Below, one piece after another: positions 32,987 through 42,500 of a stretch of 64,000 nt of DNA (its first letter is position 1; each line of letters begins with the position of its first letter). This DNA is from Streptomyces actuosus. Its GTDB lineage: Bacteria; Actinomycetota; Actinomycetes; Streptomycetales; Streptomycetaceae. Location: the NCBI RefSeq assembly GCF_016921115.1, contig NZ_JAFFZS010000003.1, positions 248,001 to 312,000 of the forward strand, written 5' to 3'. The position numbers and the translations under genes are program-made. The notes beneath the pieces were generated by a model that saw only the letters and a list, made by a program, of their open reading frames with translations, searched no databases and was not told the DNA's origin.

Positions 32987-33182
32987 CCGGGTCTTCCCGC
33001 CACCCGCCACCCGCCACCCGCCGCCCGTATCCGCCGCCCTGGTGGAAACTCCTCCCGGCACAGGCGGTCGGAGGAACCCGGTCTCGCGGCCACCGGGGGC
33101 CGGCTCCTTGACGGGAGAGGGTGCCGCGTGGATGCATGGCAGGGAAGAGCGGTGACGGCACTGCGGACGGAGGTGACCACTC

Positions 33183-34145
33183 GTGGCCGTGACCCCGTCC
33201 GCCGCAGCGGACCGCGCGCCCAGGGGCGACCCGGGGCTGTTCGGCCCCGACTCGGTGACGTGGCAGGTGCACGGAGACCCCGTCATGTGGATCGCGGGGG
33301 TGCGCGCGCTGTACCTCCAGGCGCTGCATCCGCGGGCCGTGCGCGGGGTCATGCACAACAGCGACTTCCGGCAGGACGCCTGGGGCCGGCTGATGCGCAC
33401 CGCGAACTTCGTCGGCACCCTCACCTACGGCACCGCCGACGCCGCCGAGAAGGCCGGCGCCCGGGTGCGGAGGATCCACGGCATGCTGTCGGCGACCGAC
33501 CCGGACACGGGCGAGCGGTACCGCATCGACGAACCCGGGCTGCTTCTGTGGGTGCACTGCGCCGAGGTCGACTCCTACCTGAACGTGCTGCGCCGCTCCG
33601 GCCTCCCGCTCGACGGCGCCACCGCCGACCGCTACCTCGCCGAACAGCGCACCGCGGCCCGGCTGGTGGGCCTCGACCCGGCGAGCGTGCTCGCCGACCG
33701 CGCGGACCTGGCCGCCTACGTCGAGGGGGTGCGGCCCGAACTCGCCGCGGGAGCCGACGCGCAGGCCGTCGACGACTTCCTCCTCCGCCCTCCGACGCAC
33801 CCCCTGCTGATCCCGGCGCGCGAGGTGCTGTGGCGGCGCGTGGCCGAACTGGCCTACGCCTCCCTGCCGTCGTACGCCCACGAGCTCTACGGCAGACCGG
33901 TGCCGGAACCCGCGACCGTCACCCGACGGCTGCGCGCCGCCGGCGCCCTGCTGCGCCACATCCCCGCACATCTGCGCTGGCAACTGCCGCCCCGGCACAT
34001 CCTGCGCGCCATGGCCCGCCTGGGCCCCGACGCGCGCCCGGCCCCGTACAAAGCCGGGCGATTGCCCGCCATACTGGACGAGCCAGGGGAGGGCGGGACG
34101 AACGGTGACGGGGGCGAGCGCGGGAGATGGGGGACAGCAGACTGA
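33183..34145 (+). CDS. MpaB/DUF2236-family oxygenase
   Basis: A 320-aa protein of the oxygenase MpaB (DUF2236) family. Signature stretches are GDPVMWIAGVRALYLQALHPRAV (about 30-53), NSDFRQDAWGRLMRTANFVGTLTYG and LLLWVHCAEVDSYL (His as probable haem ligand region), then a C-terminal RHILRAMARLGPDARPAP. Members include the latex-cleaving haem oxygenase Lcp and fungal MpaB. The substrate is unknown. GTG 33183 has GGAGGTGA seven bases upstream. Its last 19 bases overlap the start of the kinase-TPR gene, so the two are translationally coupled, an unusual pairing. Confidence 0.85.
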   Translation: MAVTPSAAADRAPRGDPGLFGPDSVTWQVHGDPVMWIAGVRALYLQALHPRAVRGVMHNSDFRQDAWGRLMRTANFVGTLTYGTADAAEKAGARVRRIHGMLSATDPDTGERYRIDEPGLLLWVHCAEVDSYLNVLRRSGLPLDGATADRYLAEQRTAARLVGLDPASVLADRADLAAYVEGVRPELAAGADAQAVDDFLLRPPTHPLLIPAREVLWRRVAELAYASLPSYAHELYGRPVPEPATVTRRLRAAGALLRHIPAHLRWQLPPRHILRAMARLGPDARPAPYKAGRLPAILDEPGEGGTNGDGGERGRWGTAD

Positions 34146-36364
34146 TCCACGGCCGGTACCGGCTGCTCGACCTGATCGGGCGCGGCGGCATGGGCGAGGT
34201 GTGGCGGGCCCGCGACGAGTCCCTCGCCCGGCACGTCGCCGTCAAGTGCCTCAAGCCGCTCGGACCGCAGCACGACCAGAGCGTCGCCCGGGTCGTCCGG
34301 GAACGCTTCCGGCGCGAGGCCCGGGTGGCCGCCGCCCTCCAGCACCGCGGCGTCACCGTCGTCCACGACTTCGGGGAGAGCGACGGTGTCCTGTTCCTGG
34401 TCATGGAACTGCTCCAGGGCCGCAACCTCAGCCAGCTCCTGGAGGACAACCGGCAGCACCCGCTGACCGTGCCCGACGTCGTCGACGTCGCCGAACAGGT
34501 CGCCGCCGCGCTCGCCTGCACGCACCGGCAGGGGATCGTGCACCGGGACCTGAAGCCCGCGAACATCGTGCGGCTCACCGACGGCACCGTGAAGATCTGC
34601 GACTTCGGCATCGCCCGCCTCGGCCACGACATCGGCCTCACCTCCCGCCTGACCGGCACCGGGATCGCCATGGGCACCCCGCACTACATGTCCCCGGAGC
34701 AGATCAGCGGCGACGAGGTCGACCAGCGCAGCGACCTGTACTCGCTGGGCTGCGTGCTCTACGAGATCGCCACCGGCGTGCCGCCCTTCGACCTCGACGA
34801 CCCCTGGGCGATCCTCATCGGCCACCGCGACACCCCGCCCCGCCCGCCCCGCAGCCACCGCGCCGACCTGCCCGAGTACCTCGACCGGATCATCCTGGAC
34901 CTCCTGGCGAAGCGGCCCGAGGAACGCCCGTACGACGCCCGCGAACTCGGGCGCCGCCTCGACCTCGGCCGCACCACCCCGGCGTACGTGCCGACCGTGG
35001 TCACCCCGCGGCCCGAGACGGTCCCGCCTCCCGCCGCCGCCCCGAGCGAGCGGCGCCTGCCGTCCTGGACCCGGGGGATGACCACCGGCCACAAGGCGAC
35101 CGGAGCCGGCCTGCGCAGCACACCCCCCGACCCCTCGGCGGGCCTGAGCGGCGAGTGGGTCCCGCGCGACCGCACCGGCCGTCCCGGTCCACCGCATCGC
35201 GTTCCCTCCCGTACCACGGACCCCGCACTGCTCACCGCGCTGGCCGGCCGGCACGACGCGGGCCTCAGCCTCGGCCGGCTGGGCCGGTGGGCGGAGGCGG
35301 GAGAGGTGCACCGCGCGGTCGCCGCCGAGCGCGAGCACCTGCTCGGCCCGGACCACCCCGACACCCTCGCCAGCCGCTACGAGGTCGCCTTCACCCTCAG
35401 TCGCACCGGTCGCGCCGCCGACGCGCTGCGCGCCTACAAGCACGTCGCCGCGGCCCGTAGGAGGCTCCTCGGCGCCGACCACCCCGACACCCTCGCCGCC
35501 CGCCAGGAGATGGCGTACGTGCTCGGCCAGCTGGGCCGTCACCCGGACGCCCACCGGGTGTACCTGTCGGTGCTGGCCGACCGGGAGCGCACGATGGGCG
35601 CCGAACACCCCGACACCCTGCGCTGCCGCCACAACCTCGCGTTCAACCTCAGCCGGCTCGGCCGGCCGGAGGACTCGTACCTGATGGCCCGGGAGGTGGC
35701 CGACGCCCGGGCGAGGGTGCTCGGGCCGGCGCATCCCGACACCCTGGTCACCCGTTACGAGGTCGCCTACGCGCTCGGCCAACTGGGCCGCTGGGCCGAC
35801 GCCCTGCAGACCTACCGCGAGGTCGCGGAGGCCCGCGCCCGCGCCCTCGGCGCCGACCATCCCGACACCCTCGCCGCCCGCTACGAGACCGGCATCAGCC
35901 TCGGCCGTCTGGGCCGCAGCGCGGAGGCCTACCAGCTCTACCGCGAACTCGTCGAGGACCGGGCCCGGATCAGCGGACCCGCCCATCCGGAGACCCTCCG
36001 CGCCCGGCACGGCCTCGGCGTCAACCTCGGCCGTCTGGGCCGCTGGGAGGAGGCACTGGCCGAGTCCCGCGACGTGTGCGCCATCCGGGAGCGCGTCCTC
36101 GGCCCCGACCACCCCGACACCCTGGTCAGCCGCCGGGAGGTCGCCGTGGGCCTCGGCTGGCTCGGGCGCTGGGCCGACGCCCTCACCGAGTACCGGCGCG
36201 TGGCCGCGGCCAGGGAACGCGTCCTGGGCGCCGACCACCCCGACAGCCTCTCCAGCCGCAACGACGAGGCGCACTGTCTGGAACAGCTCGGCCGGGCCGC
36301 CGAGGCCGCCGCCCTGTACCGCAGAGCGGCGGCCCTGCGGCAGCAGCGAGCGGGAGGCCGCTGA
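34127..36364 (+). CDS. Ser/Thr protein kinase fused to tetratricopeptide repeats
   Basis: A 745-aa soluble protein. An N-terminal Hanks-type kinase (about 8-275) has the glycine loop LIGRGGMGEVWRARD, K40 in VAVKCLK, catalytic D141 in VHRDLKPANIV, DFG at 159-161 and TPHYMSPEQ. A disordered linker (about 280-365) leads to roughly nine 42-residue kinesin-light-chain-type TPRs with the recurring signature LGxDHPDTLxxRxExxxxLGxLGR. There is no membrane span or PASTA domain, unlike PknB. The TPR array probably binds substrates or partners. The gene overlaps the upstream oxygenase gene by 19 bases. Confidence 0.92.
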   Translation: MGDSRLIHGRYRLLDLIGRGGMGEVWRARDESLARHVAVKCLKPLGPQHDQSVARVVRERFRREARVAAALQHRGVTVVHDFGESDGVLFLVMELLQGRNLSQLLEDNRQHPLTVPDVVDVAEQVAAALACTHRQGIVHRDLKPANIVRLTDGTVKICDFGIARLGHDIGLTSRLTGTGIAMGTPHYMSPEQISGDEVDQRSDLYSLGCVLYEIATGVPPFDLDDPWAILIGHRDTPPRPPRSHRADLPEYLDRIILDLLAKRPEERPYDARELGRRLDLGRTTPAYVPTVVTPRPETVPPPAAAPSERRLPSWTRGMTTGHKATGAGLRSTPPDPSAGLSGEWVPRDRTGRPGPPHRVPSRTTDPALLTALAGRHDAGLSLGRLGRWAEAGEVHRAVAAEREHLLGPDHPDTLASRYEVAFTLSRTGRAADALRAYKHVAAARRRLLGADHPDTLAARQEMAYVLGQLGRHPDAHRVYLSVLADRERTMGAEHPDTLRCRHNLAFNLSRLGRPEDSYLMAREVADARARVLGPAHPDTLVTRYEVAYALGQLGRWADALQTYREVAEARARALGADHPDTLAARYETGISLGRLGRSAEAYQLYRELVEDRARISGPAHPETLRARHGLGVNLGRLGRWEEALAESRDVCAIRERVLGPDHPDTLVSRREVAVGLGWLGRWADALTEYRRVAAARERVLGADHPDSLSSRNDEAHCLEQLGRAAEAAALYRRAAALRQQRAGGR

Positions 36365-36800
36365 CCGGCCCCCTCGGCGCTTCCCCGGGCTCGCCCGGAC
36401 CGCGGAGTGCCCGGGCACGCACGGAGCCGGGCCGGCGGTACGGCCGACGGACCGGTGTCGCCGGGACGTCGTCTCCGGGCGCCGTGCTGTCGCGGGGGAG
36501 GGGCGGCGGCCGACCGCCACCAGCAGCCGGTCCGTGCCGACCTGGGGCCCAGGAGACCTCGGCGGCCAAGTCGCCGTGCGCAACTCCCCGTTGCCCCGCC
36601 GCCGAAGCAGCGCCCCGGTTCCCCGGGCGCGACGAGACCGGCGTCGGCCCCGGACCCGCACCGGGACCGGGGCCGTGCGGCAGGCGACACGCTCGGCGGG
36701 TACGGCGTGCGCGGCGGGAGAGGGCTCACCTCGCGCGTCCCTCGAACCGGAGGCCGAGCCGCCGGGCCCCGGAGTCCCTCTGGTCGCCCCAGGGGCATCC
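36365..36800. other. Gene-free stretch
   Basis: About 440 bases with no supported gene or distinct repeat; the open frames in it are low-complexity Arg/Gly/Pro. Confidence 0.45.
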
Positions 36801-36815
36801 GTGTTACCAAGAACC

Positions 36816-38384
36816 ATGCCCGCACCCCGGACGCACCGCAGCTATGACGCCGTCATCGTCGGCGGAGGACACAACGGCCTCGTCGCCGCCGCCTACCTGG
36901 CCCGCGCCGGGCGGTCGGTGCTGCTGCTGGAGCGGCTGCCGGGCACCGGCGGTGCCGCGGTGTCCACGCGGCCGTTCGCCGGTGTCGACGCACGCCTGTC
37001 CCGGTACTCCTACCTGGTGAGCCTGCTTCCGGGGAAGATCGTGCGGGATCTCGGCCTCGACTTCCGGGTGCGGAAGCGCACGGTGTCGTCGTACACGCCC
37101 GTGGAGCGGGCCGGACGGCCGACGGGGCTGCTGGTCGGCGGCGGGGAGGAGCGCACCCGGGACGCGTTCGCGCGGCTGACCGGGGGCGAAGGGGAGTACG
37201 AGTCCTGGCGCCGTTTCCACGCCATGACCCGCTCCGTCGCCGAACGCGTCTTCCCCACGCTCACGCAACCGCTGCCCACCCGGTCGGAACTGCGCCGCCG
37301 TGTCGACGACGAGGAGGCCTGGCGGACGCTGTTCGAGGAGCCGATCGGCGCGGCGATCGAGGAGCGCTTCCACGACGACCTGGTGCGCGGCGTCGTCCTC
37401 ACCGACGCCCTCATCGGCACCTTCGCCGACGCCCACGACGCGTCGCTGAAGCAGAACCGCTGCTTCCTGTACCACGTCATCGGCGGTGGCACCGGCGACT
37501 GGGACGTCCCGGTCGGCGGCATGGGTGCCTTCACCGACGCCCTCGCCGACGCGGCCCGCTCTGCCGGCGCGGTCCTCGCCACGGGGCACGAGGCGGTGCG
37601 GATCGACACCGACGGCCGCCACGCCGAGGTGACCTACCGGACCGCAGACGGCGAGGACACCGTCGCCGCGCGGCACGTCCTGGTCGGCGCGTCGCCCCAG
37701 CGACTGGCCGAGCTGACCGGCGACACCGCGCCCGACCCCGCCGAGGGCGCCCAGCTGAAGGTGAACATGCTGCTCGAACGGCTGCCCCGGCTGCGGGACA
37801 CGTCCGTCGATCCCCGCGAGGCCTTCGCCGGCACCTTCCACATCGCCGAGGGCTACGACCAGCTCGCGGCCGCCCACGCCCGGGCCGCGGCCGGAGAGCT
37901 GCCGGCGGCACCGCCCTCCGAGATCTACTGCCACTCGCTGACGGACCCCTCCATCCTCGGACCCGACCTGGCCGAACGGGGGTTCCAGACGCTCACCCTC
38001 TTCGGCCTGCACACCCCCGCACGGCTCTTCGCCCGCGACAACGACTCCGTGCGGGAGGAACTGCTCAAGGCGACCCTCGCCCAGCTCGACGCCCACCTCG
38101 CCGAGCCGATCACCGACTGCCTGGCCACCGACGCGGACGGCCGTCCCTGTCTGGAGGCCAAGAGCCCGCTGGACCTGGAGCGCGATCTCGGGCTGCCCGG
38201 CGGCAACATCTTCCACCGGGAGCTGGCCTGGCCCCACGCCCAGGACGGCACCGGCCGGTGGGGCGTGGAGACCCGGCACGCCAACGTCCTGCTGTGCGGG
38301 GCGGGTGCCGTGCGCGGCGGAGGGGTCAGCGGGGTACCGGGGCACAACGCCGCCATGGCGGTCCTGGAGACGGAACCGGCCTGA
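36816..38384 (+). CDS. Phytoene dehydrogenase-like FAD oxidoreductase
   Basis: A 522-aa flavoprotein. The FAD-binding Rossmann motif YDAVIVGGGHNGLVAAAYLA lies at about 9-28, followed by LERLPGTGGAAVSTRPF. The middle has VIGGGTGDWDVPVGGMGAFTDAL, typical of the phytoene-desaturase/NAD(P)-oxidoreductase family, and the C-terminal FAD segment is NVLLCGAGAVRGGGVSGVPG. No carotenoid biosynthesis gene is adjacent, so the substrate is open; family members include amine and isoprenoid oxidases and PYROXD2-like proteins. Start uncertain: ATG 36816 lacks a ribosome site, whereas GTG 36801 has AGGGG five bases upstream and would add five residues. Confidence 0.88.
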   Translation: MPAPRTHRSYDAVIVGGGHNGLVAAAYLARAGRSVLLLERLPGTGGAAVSTRPFAGVDARLSRYSYLVSLLPGKIVRDLGLDFRVRKRTVSSYTPVERAGRPTGLLVGGGEERTRDAFARLTGGEGEYESWRRFHAMTRSVAERVFPTLTQPLPTRSELRRRVDDEEAWRTLFEEPIGAAIEERFHDDLVRGVVLTDALIGTFADAHDASLKQNRCFLYHVIGGGTGDWDVPVGGMGAFTDALADAARSAGAVLATGHEAVRIDTDGRHAEVTYRTADGEDTVAARHVLVGASPQRLAELTGDTAPDPAEGAQLKVNMLLERLPRLRDTSVDPREAFAGTFHIAEGYDQLAAAHARAAAGELPAAPPSEIYCHSLTDPSILGPDLAERGFQTLTLFGLHTPARLFARDNDSVREELLKATLAQLDAHLAEPITDCLATDADGRPCLEAKSPLDLERDLGLPGGNIFHRELAWPHAQDGTGRWGVETRHANVLLCGAGAVRGGGVSGVPGHNAAMAVLETEPA

Positions 38385-38897
38385 GCGTCCGAACGGCGGC
38401 ATGCGCGGCCTGCCCGCGACACGACCGGCCTCGTACTTGCGGAGACCGGGCGGCTCCCGCTCTGCACGACCCGCTACTCGCTGCCGGGATGCTGCCCTTC
38501 GAGGGGCCTGCCTCCGCCCCTGCCGGTCCGTTGTCCCGGCACCTTCCCTCCGGCCTGTGCCAGGTGGCCACTTTCCGGGACAGCTGGGTCGAGCCCACCG
38601 CACAATGGCGTCGGGTGGCGGCGAGGGGGAGCGGGTGATGTGGTCGGGTGCGGATCACGGGGGCGCGCCCGGTGAAACCGAGCACAGGCACTCGTTCAGG
38701 ATCGGGGCGTGGCCGGTCCGCTCCCGGCAGCACGACGGCGTACCACGGTCCGCGTCCACTCGCGGCCTCGGCGACGGGTCGCATCAAACGCCCAGGGGTA
38801 CCGACCGTACAGACCCCTGCCGCAGCGGGTGCCGGCCCACCGGACGCACGACGCGGGTGCCGATCGGCGACCTGACGCGGGGAAACGGGGGAGCGAC
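38385..38897. other. Gene-free stretch
   Basis: About 510 bases without a supported gene. It marks the boundary between the metabolic genes and the CHAT/RES/vWA group. Confidence 0.45.
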
Positions 38898-39503
38898 GTG
38901 GCGCAGACGTGGTTACCACTCCTGGTGGCGGTTGTCGGCGTGATCGGTACCTTGAGCGCGGCGCTCATGACCCAGATCAGGGCGGACCGCGTCAAGCTGC
39001 TCGAGATCGACTCCCTGCGCGGGCAGCACGCTGAGGACCGGGCACACGACGAGCGGATGCGCGCACTGGAGCTGGCGGACGCCCGAGAGCAGCGGGCCGC
39101 CGCGCACCGGGCTGAGGCGCACGCCCGGCTGCGCGCCTGCTGCATCGCCTTCAACACCGCGGCCCGGCACTACCAGACCGCACAGATCAGCGTGTTGCAC
39201 GGACTGCGTGCCGGCGTGGGCGTGAATGAGTGCGTCGAGGCTCTGGAAGAGGCTCGCACGGCCTTCCGCGCGAGCTACGCGGAGGCACAGATGCTCCTGC
39301 CGGACCCGGTCCTCGCCGCGGCGTCGGAGGTGAGCCGCAGGCTGAACGACGACTATGGCGCGCTGAAGCGGTCACTGACCGACGCGCCCCGGAACCCGGC
39401 CCCGCCCGAGTGCGAGCAACGGGTCCAATCCGCCTGGACCGTGCTGACCGACCTGCGGAGGACGATGCGCCGCGACCTCCGCATCGACGACCCGGCGCCC
39501 TGA
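38898..39503 (+). CDS. Membrane-anchored coiled-coil protein, unknown
   Basis: A 201-aa protein. One N-terminal membrane span (WLPLLVAVVGVIGTLSAALM, residues 5-24) is followed by a charged helical stretch (RVKLLEIDSLRGQHAEDRAH, EQRAAAHRAEAHARLRACC) predicted to be coiled coil, then a helical C-terminal half ending RRTMRRDLRIDDPAP. The family is not recognised beyond resemblance to small actinobacterial membrane proteins found near conflict genes. GTG 38898 has GGGGGA about six bases upstream. It is convergent with the CHAT gene, 15 bases between stops, and may belong to the same module. Confidence 0.7.
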   Translation: MAQTWLPLLVAVVGVIGTLSAALMTQIRADRVKLLEIDSLRGQHAEDRAHDERMRALELADAREQRAAAHRAEAHARLRACCIAFNTAARHYQTAQISVLHGLRAGVGVNECVEALEEARTAFRASYAEAQMLLPDPVLAAASEVSRRLNDDYGALKRSLTDAPRNPAPPECEQRVQSAWTVLTDLRRTMRRDLRIDDPAP

Positions 39504-39518
39504 CCATGCCGGGCAGGG

Positions 39519-42500
39519 CTACTGCCCGTGGTGCGCGAAGGCGGACCACACCTCCAGCTCGTCCGGACCGCGTCGCTCCGCCTCTGTGAACACATCGATG
39601 TACGCCTCGAGTTCGTCCGGCACGGTTCGATGCGGGTCCAGCATCCACAACTGGGCGGCCCGCAACGCCTCTCCGGCCGGCTCCCCGGTGCGCAGCCGGT
39701 GATGGAGGACGAGCATCAGAGCGGTGGTGCGCGGATCGTCGGCCACATCCCAGCGTGACCCGATCACCGCGGTGGCGCCGGCGCTGAGGAAGGCCGTGGC
39801 CAGGGTGAGCGCCTCGTCGTGGTCGCTCACGGTCAGGTCGCTGGTGCAGTTCGCGAGGACGACGGTCCCCCCGGGGGTCCCGGGGGCGCGGTCGGCGGCC
39901 CCCGCGAGCACGTCCGCCACCGTGACGCTGTGCCCGGCACCCAGCCGGAGCACCGAGTCCGCAGGGGAACTCCCCGTGTCCGCGTGGCAGTTGACATGCA
40001 GCAGGGCAGCCGGAGTCCGGGCCTGACCGGGCAGGAGCCCGTGGAGGGACTCGGGCACGGGAGGCAGCGGAGGAGGCGCGTCGGCGGGGGCGTGCGTACC
40101 GAGGCCCCCGACGACCCGTGTCCCCTCGTACATCGAGCCGACCAGTGCTGCCTCCCGGTGCATCCGCCAGGAGCCCTGCGGGTCGGCGACCACCGCCACG
40201 GACCCCGCGCCGATCCGGGCACGGGGCCGGTCGGCCACCTCCATGAGCTGGCGGGCGGTGGCACAGTACTGCAGTACCGCCCGCTGGCAGGCGTACGCCG
40301 CACCGGCCGGGCCGTCCGCACAGCGGGCGGCGTGCCACGGCACCGCGCCGAGCGCCCCCACCGGCGCCAGCACCAGCCGGGGCGTCCGGCGGAGCCGGCT
40401 GCGGGAGGCGGACAACACCGGGCCCATCGCCACCTCGCCCGCCCAGGAGCACAGTGCGTCGAGGGCGTCCCGCCACTGCCGCTCCAAGCGCGCGAGCCGG
40501 CGTTCGTGATTGGTGTGCATCACCTCCGGGTCGCCCGGAGCGGGGCGGTCGTCGGCACGGGCGGCGCTGCGGAACGCCTCGGCGGCACGGTCGTAGGCGC
40601 CGAGCGGACTGTCGGCGGAGACGACGAGACCCGGCAGCGCGAGCGCTTCCACCACGCCGGTGGCGCCGACGACCACCGCGTGCCCGGTGGCGGCCCGGCC
40701 GCCGCTGTACCCGCCGGCCTCCGCATGCTCGCCGGGCACGAGGTAGACGAGTGCGTCCCGCCCGAGACGGCGCAGCGCCTGGCCCACCCGGCCGGCGTTC
40801 GGCGCGGACACGAGCCGCCTCTCGGCAGTGCTTCCGGCGAGCGCCTCCAGGACCTGGCGGCGCAACCCGTCGGGCACGGCGTGCTGTTCGCCGCCGCTCG
40901 CGGTGTCCTCCCAATGCCGGGCCAGCTCGTCGTGCCCGCCCTCGCGCAGCAGTTCGGGCACCGTGACACCGACGGTGGCGGCGTTGAGGACCAGCCCGCG
41001 TCCGAGTTCCAGCGCCTCGTACGCCGTCCCGGGTTCCCCGTCCTCCAGGCTCCAGCGGACGAGGCGGAGCATGTCGGATGCGACGGCGCGGGCCACCTCG
41101 AGGGCGTGTCCCGTGCCGGACTGGAGCAGGACCGCACGGCCGTGTGCGTTCAGCAGAGACCGGGCCGTGTCCCGGGCGTCCCGGCGATGCCCGGCATCAG
41201 CGGGACCATGGGCGCGGTGGGCGTCGGCGAGCGCCCGGAGGACAGCCCGGGCGAGCGGGTCGCCGGGGGCGGTGTGCAGCACCGCCCAACGGTCACGCAG
41301 TACCCGTAGCGCACGGTCGAGGTCCGTGGCGTCACCGCCGCGCCCGTAGCGGGTCAGCAGCAGGACGCCCAGACCGTACGCGCAGCGGCTGCGGGAACCG
41401 TGGTACCCGTGTGATCCGTGTTCGGTTTCGGTTCCGAGCACGGTGACGGCACGGTCCAGCAGGGTGTCGACGGCGCGGTCGTGGACGTCGTGCAGGTCGC
41501 CGGCGCCCGCCCCGCGGGCGCCCTGCACCCGGTACAGGTCGCAGAGCGTCGCCGCCGCCCTGAGCAGCAGGCTCGGCCGCTGCATGCCCTCCTCGGGGCA
41601 GGCGATGGCAACATCGAGGAGTTCCCCGGCGGCGGACCGTGCGGCCGCCAGGTCGCCCGCGGCGACGGCCCGCTCGAGTTCGCGTCTGATCAGCTCCCCG
41701 CGAAGGGCCGGGCGCCGGGGGTGCCCGTCCGGAAGCACGCGGAGCGCGTGCGCGGCCTCCTCGGTCGAGACCGCGGAGCCGTTCACGGAGGACCGAGCCG
41801 CCGGACCCGTCCAGGCGACGGCGAGCAGTTCGGCACGGAAGGGTGCCGTCCACTGCGTGGGAACCGGCCGGAAGAGGCGCGCGGGCACGCGGGGGTCGCC
41901 CGAGTCCGCGAGGAGTTCGCACAGCGGCGGCAGGACCACGTCGCCGGAACTGCGCCCCAGGAGTTCCGCGTAGGCGCGGGCGGCTGCGTCGAGGTCGGTT
42001 CGGTCGCCGAGGATGAGGTGCCGGTCGAGGAGCAGCCGGGCCAGGAACTCGGCGCAGCGGTCCGCGAGGGCGGTGTCGGCTGAGACCGGCGCGCCGACTG
42101 TGCCGAGAGCGGCCACCGCGCTGCGCGCGAGTGCGACGGCTGTCTCCAGGTCCCGGCCGTCGCGGTCCCGCAGCCAGCGGTGGTGGTGCAGCACGGCCAG
42201 GGTCGCCGTGGCCGGCGCGCTCATCGGCTCATGGGCTCCGACCAGTTCGGCGACCCGGGTGGCCGGTACCGCGAAGGGGTCGGGCGTGCCGTCACCGAGC
42301 AGAACGGCCGCGTCGAGGTCGAGCACCGGGGCTCCGTCCGGAGCTGCCGGGCCGCCGGGCGGGCCCGGCCTGCTGCCGCCGGGGGCCGGGCTCCCGCTCC
42401 GTGGCCCGGGGATGCCGCCCGTGCGGAGCGAATCTCCGGTCCCGGACGTCCGGCTTGTTTCGGAGGGGACCCCGTCCCGCGGCGCTTCCTTTGCCGGGTC

